From Pseudorhodoferax sp. Leaf274 (lineage in GTDB: Bacteria; Pseudomonadota; Gammaproteobacteria; Burkholderiales; Burkholderiaceae_C), in assembly GCF_001422445.1 (NCBI RefSeq), contig NZ_LMNA01000030.1, forward strand, positions 392,781 through 456,780: 64,000 bases of DNA. Direction: 5' to 3'. The notes beneath the pieces are model-generated. The model saw only the letters and a program-made list of their open reading frames with translations. It was not told the origin of the DNA and made no database searches. This document shows, piece after piece, positions 59,431 through 64,000 of this stretch; the first letter of the stretch is position 1; the number at the start of each line of letters is the position of its first letter. The position numbers were made by a program, and so were the translations under genes.

Positions 59431-60399
59431 ATGCAGTCCCACAAGGCCACGCAGATCCAGCTCGATCTGACCTCCGACCTGCAGAAGTGGCGCGCCTTCC
59501 TGGCGATCGCCGAACTGGGCAGCCTGACCCGGGCGGCCCTGTTCCTGGACAGCAACCAGTCGCTGCTGAGCCGCCACCTGAACGCGCTCGAGCGCGAATG
59601 CAAGGCGCGGCTGTTCAACCGCACGGGCCGCGGCGTGGCCCTGTCCGATGTCGGCGAGCGCATCTTCCCGCTGGTCAAGGCCTTGCTGTCGGATGCCGAG
59701 CAGCTGGAGGCGGAGATCCGCGGCGAGGCGCGCGAGCCCGCCGGCCGCGTCACCATCGGTTCGCTGCCCTCCATCACCAATCCCATGGTCGGGCGCCTGT
59801 TCAAGCAGCTGCGCGAGCGCCATCCGGCCGTGCAGCTCAAGGTGCTGGAAGGCTCCAGCGGGCAGGTCGAGGAATGGCTGGCCGACGCCCGCGTGGACAT
59901 CGCCATCCTGTACCGCTACGGCAGCGCCCCGCCCGAGCACGAGCAGGCCCTGGCCACCGTCGACAGCTACCTGATCGGCGCGCCCGGCGACCGGCTGACG
60001 GCCGCGGCCGAGCTGCCGTTCTCCGCCCTGCACGGGCTGCCCTTCATCCTGCCCGGCGTGCCGAACGGCCTGCGCACCGCGCTCGACGCCATGGCCCGCG
60101 CCGAACGCATCGTGCTGGCGCCCGTCATCGAGGCCGACTCGCTGCCGCTGATGCGCTCCACCGTCGCCGAGGCCCGGCTCTACACCGTGCTGCCGCTGCA
60201 CGCCGTGTGGTCCGAGGTGCAGGAGGGCAGGCTGCAGGCGGCGCGCATCGCCTCACCGGGCCTGCAGCGCACCGTGTCGATGGCGCTGGCGCGGACCAAG
60301 GGCCCCGGCCGGGCCGTGGCCGCGGTGGCTGCCGAGATCGTCGCCATCGTCGAGGACAACGCGCGCCGCGGCATGTGGCGCTCTGCCGCGGCCGGCTGA
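59431..60399 (+). CDS. LysR-family transcriptional regulator
   Basis: 322 residues. N-terminal winged helix (KWRAFLAIAELGSLTRAALFL, split; NQSLLSRHLNALERECKARLFNR, split) then a LysR substrate-binding domain from about 95. Likely regulates the hydrolase gene upstream and the two genes downstream; the inducer is probably an aromatic-type acid by context but this is an inference. GGAACAGG ribosome region. 119 bases separate it from the hydrolase. Confidence 0.92.
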   Translation: MQSHKATQIQLDLTSDLQKWRAFLAIAELGSLTRAALFLDSNQSLLSRHLNALERECKARLFNRTGRGVALSDVGERIFPLVKALLSDAEQLEAEIRGEAREPAGRVTIGSLPSITNPMVGRLFKQLRERHPAVQLKVLEGSSGQVEEWLADARVDIAILYRYGSAPPEHEQALATVDSYLIGAPGDRLTAAAELPFSALHGLPFILPGVPNGLRTALDAMARAERIVLAPVIEADSLPLMRSTVAEARLYTVLPLHAVWSEVQEGRLQAARIASPGLQRTVSMALARTKGPGRAVAAVAAEIVAIVEDNARRGMWRSAAAG

Positions 60400-60505
60400 C
60401 GGCGTTGCCCGCCGGCGCATAGCAGCCTTGCCGCGCCAGCACACGCGGCCCCGGCCGCAGCGCCTAAGCTGCCCACCACCGATTGCCGCCAGGAGACGAT
60501 CCCGC

Positions 60506-61078
60506 ATGCCCCGCATCACGCTGTTCCCCACCGACACCATGGACGCCGCCCAGAGCGCCGTGCACGACCGCATCGTGTCCGGCCCGCGCGGCCGCATCCA
60601 GGGCCCGCTGCGCGCCGCGCTGCACAACCCCGAGCTGGCCGACAGGTGGCAGGCCTTCGGCGCGCTGCTGCGCTACGGCACGCTGCTCTCGCCGCGCCAG
60701 TCCGAGATCGCCATCCTCGTCACCGGCCGCGCCTGCCAGTCGCCGTTCGAGTGGTATGCCCACCGCAGCGAGGCCGAGAAGGCCGGCATCGCGCCGGCCG
60801 TCATCGAGGCCTTGCTCGCGCAGGCCGAGCCGCCCGGACTGTCGGAAGACGACGCTGCCGTGCACGCCTACGCCGTCGAGCTGAACCGGCACCGCTCGGT
60901 CTCCGACGCCACCTACGCGCGCGCGCTGGCCTGCTTCGGCGAGCGTGGCGTGGTCGAGCTCACCGCCTTGATCGGCTACTACACGCTGGTGGCCATGACG
61001 TTGAACTGCCACGAGATTCCGCTGCCCGAGGGCGTGGCGCCGGCCTTCCCGCTGCCGCAGCACGGAGCCATCGCGTGA
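60506..61078 (+). CDS. Carboxymuconolactone decarboxylase family protein
   Basis: 190 residues with the CMD/AhpD-like helical core: LSPRQSEIAILVTGRACQSPFEWYAH. Only one Cys in the motif, not the CxxC of AhpD, so it is a decarboxylase-like rather than peroxidase-like member. True substrate unknown. CAGGAG ribosome site; the stop overlaps the amidohydrolase GTG start by four bases. Confidence 0.88.
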   Translation: MPRITLFPTDTMDAAQSAVHDRIVSGPRGRIQGPLRAALHNPELADRWQAFGALLRYGTLLSPRQSEIAILVTGRACQSPFEWYAHRSEAEKAGIAPAVIEALLAQAEPPGLSEDDAAVHAYAVELNRHRSVSDATYARALACFGERGVVELTALIGYYTLVAMTLNCHEIPLPEGVAPAFPLPQHGAIA

Positions 61079-61884
61079 CCCCCGCCGGCTGGGACTGCCA
61101 CGCCCACCTGTTCGGCCCCTACGCCCGCTACCCGCTGGCCGCCGAGCGCAGCTACACGCCGCCCGAGGCCGTCGAAGCGCAGTACGACGCCTTGCTGCAA
61201 CGCCTGGGCCTGGCCCATGGCGTGCTGGTGCATGCCAGCGCCTATGGCAAGGACCATGGCCTGCTGCTCGACGCACTGGCCGCCCGGCCGGCCTGGCGCG
61301 GCGTGGTGGTGGTGCAGCCGGGCGATGCCTTGCCGCTGGCCGGCCTGCATGCGCGCGGCGTGCGCGGCGCGCGCTTCAGCCACCGCAGCGGCCCCGGCAA
61401 CAACTTCGCCGGCAGCGCCTCGTTCGACGACCTGCTGGCGCTGGCCCCTGCGCTGGCCGACGCCGGCCTGCACGCCGAGCTGTGGACCGACACGCGCGCG
61501 CTGCCGGCCATCGCAGGGCAGATCGCCGCGCTTCCCGTGCCCGTCGTCATCGACCACATGGGCGGATTCGACGTGGCTGCGGGGGTGGACGATCCAGGCT
61601 TCGGCGCGTTGCTCGGGCTGCTGGCGACCGGCAATACCTGGGTCAAGCTGTGCGCCTACCGCAACCTGTTCCATGCGCCCGATGCCACGGCGGGGCGCGC
61701 CTTCCAGCAGAAGCTGGTCCAGGCCAATCCCGAGCGCCTGGTCTGGGGCAGCGACTGGCCGCACCTGCGCGTGGCGCCGGCGCCGGACGCGGCGCAGTTG
61801 CTGGCGATGTTCAGGGACTGGGCGGGCGATGGGGCGGTGGTGCAGCGGGTGCTGCAGGCGAATCCTGGGTGTTTGTACGGTTGA
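61075..61884 (+). CDS. Amidohydrolase family protein (PDC-lactonase-like)
   Basis: 269 residues, amidohydrolase_2 / TIM-barrel type related to 2-pyrone-4,6-dicarboxylate lactonase. Metal motif DCHAHLFGP (H-x-H, residues 8-10), a RGARFSH strand, VIDHMGGFD (about 160-168) and C-terminal WGSDWPHLR (about 224-232). GTG start, coupled to the CMD gene (GTGA). Suggests ring-cleavage product hydrolysis, but the substrate is not readable. Confidence 0.88.
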   Translation: MTPAGWDCHAHLFGPYARYPLAAERSYTPPEAVEAQYDALLQRLGLAHGVLVHASAYGKDHGLLLDALAARPAWRGVVVVQPGDALPLAGLHARGVRGARFSHRSGPGNNFAGSASFDDLLALAPALADAGLHAELWTDTRALPAIAGQIAALPVPVVIDHMGGFDVAAGVDDPGFGALLGLLATGNTWVKLCAYRNLFHAPDATAGRAFQQKLVQANPERLVWGSDWPHLRVAPAPDAAQLLAMFRDWAGDGAVVQRVLQANPGCLYG

Positions 61885-61890
61885 GGCGAG

Positions 61891-62182
61891 GAGCACGCCT
61901 ACGACGCCGCAGCGAATATCCGCAAGCACAAAGCGTCTTTCGAGGCGGCCAAGAGCGTGTCCTCGATGGGTTCGCCGTGCAGTTCTTCGACGGGATGCAC
62001 GCGCTGCAGGAAGACCGATCCATCATGCTTGGCATGCGCTCGAACGCGAAGCTGAAGAGGCCCGTCACCATGATGCTGTCCGAGCACGTCGTGGATGACT
62101 TCAAGGGCATGGCCGACGAGGCAGGGTTCCCCACCAGAGCCTGATCAATCTCTGTCTGCGCGATTGCCTGGCGCAGAACCGC
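61891..62182 (+). pseudogene. Decayed BrnT-BrnA toxin-antitoxin relic
   Basis: The reading YDAAANIRKHKASFEAAKSV (frame 1) matches the N-terminus of BrnT toxins; after a one-base loss near 61957 it continues as LDGFAVQFFDGMHALQEDRS in another frame. Then, without a BrnT C-terminus, it runs into BrnA-like KLKRPVTMMLSEHVVDDFKG and ADEAGFP, and a second one-base loss near 62131 shifts to QSLINLCLRDCLAQNR, the BrnA C-terminus. So the locus has two frameshifts plus an internal deletion and is not expected to function. Confidence 0.72.
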
Positions 62183-62266
62183 GCATCCAGATCAGGTGGC
62201 CGAGCGCGGCTGGCAGGCGCGCCTGGAGGCCGAGCTGGCATCTGGCCGTGTTGGGCATCGAGAGCC

Positions 62267-62884
62267 TCAACCTTCGACGGCCACCGTGGCCTGGAACGAC
62301 GGCCGGGCGCCGAGCTGCGCGAACCACGGCGCCAGCCGCGGCGCCTGCTGGCGCCAGCCGAAGCCGTCGAAGCGGTAGTCCAGGTAGCCCAGCGCGCAGC
62401 CGACCGTCAGCGTGCCGATGGAGAACGGGGCCGCCTGCAGCGCGCCGGCCTCGGCGTCCAGCTGCGCCAGGCAAGCGCGGGCCTTCAGCTCGAACGCATC
62501 GGTCAGCGCCTGCAGCGGTTGCGCGCGCTCGCGCTCGTTGCGCCACAGGATGGCCAGGTCCAGCAGGCCATCGCCGAACGCATGCCAGCGCAGCGCCTGC
62601 CAGCGTGCCGCGCCTTCCCGCGGGAACAGCGGCCCGTCGGCCAGCGCGTCCAGGTACTCGCAGATCACGGCCGAGTCGAACAGCCGCGTGCCGTCGGCAC
62701 AGACCAGCGTGGGGATCTTGGACAGCGGGTTGTCCTGCATCAGCGCCGCATTGGGCTTGAGCATGGCCGCCACCGAGCGCACCAGCTCCAGCTGAGGCAC
62801 CAGGCCCAGCTCGTGCGCGCAGACCATCACCTTGCGCACATAGGGCGACTTGGGCGACCAGTGCAGTTGCATCCGTCCGGCCAT
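62267..62884 (-). CDS. Glutathione S-transferase family protein
   Basis: 205 residues. N-terminal thioredoxin-like domain (HWSPKSPYVRKVMVCAHELGL, split; NPLSKIPTLVCADG with cis-Pro; DSAVICEYLD with the glutathione Ser) and an all-helical C-domain ending GYLDYRF. Substrate unknown. Its ATG shares one base with the stop of the upstream CoA-transferase gene (TGATG), so it is cotranscribed with it. Confidence 0.9.
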   Translation of the reverse strand: MAGRMQLHWSPKSPYVRKVMVCAHELGLVPQLELVRSVAAMLKPNAALMQDNPLSKIPTLVCADGTRLFDSAVICEYLDALADGPLFPREGAARWQALRWHAFGDGLLDLAILWRNERERAQPLQALTDAFELKARACLAQLDAEAGALQAAPFSIGTLTVGCALGYLDYRFDGFGWRQQAPRLAPWFAQLGARPSFQATVAVEG

Positions 62885-64000
62885 CAGATCGCTCCCGCCG
62901 TGCGCAGGCCGGCGATGCGTTCGGCGCTGTAGCCCAGTTCGGCCAGGATGGCCTCGCTGTGCTGGCCCAGCAGCGGCGGCGCGGCCTGCGTCTGCAGGGG
63001 CGCCTGCGCAAAGCGCATCGGGCTGGCCACCTGGGGAACGTCCACGCCGCAGGGGTGGGGCACGTGGCGCAGCATGCCGCGGGCCTGCACCTGCGGTTCC
63101 TCGAACACCTCGGCCACGTTGTTGATGGCACCGCAGGGCACGCCGGCCTTGTCGAGCGCGGCGATCAGCTGCTCGCGCGTCCACCCGGCGAACTGCGCGC
63201 GCAGCAGGGCCGAGAGTTCGCCGATGTTGCGCACGCGCTGGGCGTTGGTGGCAAAGCGCTCGTCCTTGCTCCAGGCGGCGCGGCCCAGCACCTCGCACAG
63301 CTTGGCGAACTGGCCGTCGTTGCCCACCACCAGGATCACGTCGCCGTCGCAGCAGGCGTACACGTCCTGCGGCTGGATGTTGGGGTGGGCGTTGCCGTTG
63401 CGCCGGGGCAGCTTGCCGGACACCAGGTAGTTCATGGCCTGGTTGGCCAGCGTGGCCACCTGCACGTCGAGCATGGCGATGTCGATGCTGTCGCCCACGC
63501 CGGTCTGGTCGCGGCGCGCCAGCGCGGCCAGCACGGCAACGGCGGTGTACATGCCGGTCATGAGGTCGACGATGGGGATGCCCACCTTCTGCGGGCCGCC
63601 GCCGGGCCGGTCGTCGCGCTCGCCGGTCACGCTCATGAGGCCGCCCATGGCCTGGATCAGGAAGTCGTAGGCCGGCTGGTCGCGCCGCGGGCCGGTCTGG
63701 CCGAAACCGGTGACCGAGCAGTAGATGAGGCGCGGGTTGATCCTGCGCAGCGAGGCTTCGTCCAGGCCGTAGCGCGCCAGCGTGCCGGCCTTGTAGTTCT
63801 CCAGCACGATGTCGGCCTGCAGCGCCAGGTCCTTCACGATCTGCTGGCCCTCGGGCGTGTCCAGGCTGACGGTGATCGAGCGCTTGCCGCGGTTCACGGC
63901 CAGGTAGTAGCCGGCCTCCCTGGTGTCGCGGCCTTCGGCATCCTTCAGGAACGGGGGGCCCCAGGTGCGCGTGTCGTCGCCAGCGCCGGGGCGCTCGACC
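62884..64000 (-). CDS. CaiB/BaiF CoA-transferase, C-terminal part (runs off window)
   Basis: Open at the window edge: about 371 residues are present and an N-terminal stretch is missing. Family III CoA-transferase motifs: GDDTRTWGPPFL, NRGKRSITVSLDTPEGQ, ADIVLENYKAGTLARYGLD, RLIYCSVTGFGQTGP. An internal GTG at 63895-63897 is not the true start because the frame and family motifs continue upstream. These enzymes move CoA between carboxylic acids; substrate not determined. Confidence 0.93.
   Translation of the reverse strand, partial: VERPGAGDDTRTWGPPFLKDAEGRDTREAGYYLAVNRGKRSITVSLDTPEGQQIVKDLALQADIVLENYKAGTLARYGLDEASLRRINPRLIYCSVTGFGQTGPRRDQPAYDFLIQAMGGLMSVTGERDDRPGGGPQKVGIPIVDLMTGMYTAVAVLAALARRDQTGVGDSIDIAMLDVQVATLANQAMNYLVSGKLPRRNGNAHPNIQPQDVYACCDGDVILVVGNDGQFAKLCEVLGRAAWSKDERFATNAQRVRNIGELSALLRAQFAGWTREQLIAALDKAGVPCGAINNVAEVFEEPQVQARGMLRHVPHPCGVDVPQVASPMRFAQAPLQTQAAPPLLGQHSEAILAELGYSAERIAGLRTAGAI

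Noticed and set aside
63895-63897. GTG as the start of the CoA-transferase
   Set aside because: The frame stays open to the window edge and upstream residues (GDDTRTWGPPFL) are typical of the family, so the gene begins outside the window.

Overview
The window is a high-GC chromosomal segment with nearly every gene ending codons in G or C, genes packed with 1-8 nt start/stop overlaps, and gene neighbourhoods (pgm-waaC-waaA, tctBA with a two-component pair, ppk-sixA, clpS-clpA, aat-bpt) typical of Burkholderiales. A Comamonadaceae-like betaproteobacterium is the best guess from gene content. I see no rRNA, tRNA, insertion sequence, prophage or CRISPR array; the only clear sign of mobile or decayed DNA is a BrnT/BrnA toxin-antitoxin relic near 62 kb.

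Layout: 0-3.4 kb holds the start of an exported protein, an NHL-propeller lipoprotein and a UspA protein. 3.6-6.2 kb is an ergothioneine operon (egtB-egtD-DUF427). 6.3-8.9 kb carries a PAS/GGDEF protein and an SDR dehydrogenase. 9.0-11.3 kb is a DUF3649-PepSY-DUF3325 membrane operon of the iron-uptake type with a Fur-box-like site. 11.4-15.3 kb carries a 2OG-Fe dioxygenase, a PQ-loop protein, a secreted DNA/RNA nuclease coupled to a tiny membrane protein, a hypothetical secreted protein and a LuxR-type regulator. 15.3-26.2 kb is a full glycogen locus: glgP-glgB-glgX-malQ on the minus strand and glgC-glgA on the plus strand, followed by an AAA ATPase, a phosphohexomutase, and LPS core genes waaC-waaA (to 31.2 kb).

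31.3-36.3 kb (minus) is trhO, an OmpR-type regulator, a histidine kinase, then tctB-tctA without tctC. 36.3-38.3 kb has a DUF599 protein and a divergent MarR / siderophore-interacting protein pair. 38.3-47.4 kb is core housekeeping: dnaE, ppk-sixA, clpS, clpA, with a clear terminator after clpA. 47.5-54.2 kb has a D,D-peptidase, the aat-bpt-iclR operon, a GAF/HD-GYP protein and argA. 54.3-58.2 kb is hrpA. 58.4-61.9 kb is an accessory catabolic-looking cluster: an alpha/beta hydrolase with Ala at the nucleophile position, a LysR regulator, a carboxymuconolactone-decarboxylase family protein and an amidohydrolase. The window ends in the brnTA relic, a GST and a CaiB/BaiF CoA-transferase that runs off the edge.

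Functional themes: carbon storage (glycogen and polyphosphate) is well represented; both bacterial N-degron transferases lie within 7 kb of their adaptor/unfoldase ClpS-ClpA; and two modules (DUF3649/PepSY/DUF3325, and the siderophore-interacting protein) point to iron handling. I found no dramatic new system; the best leads are the hydrolase-LysR-CMD-amidohydrolase cluster with its paired LysR-type operators, the nuclease with its overlapping small membrane protein, and the candidate regulatory palindromes.
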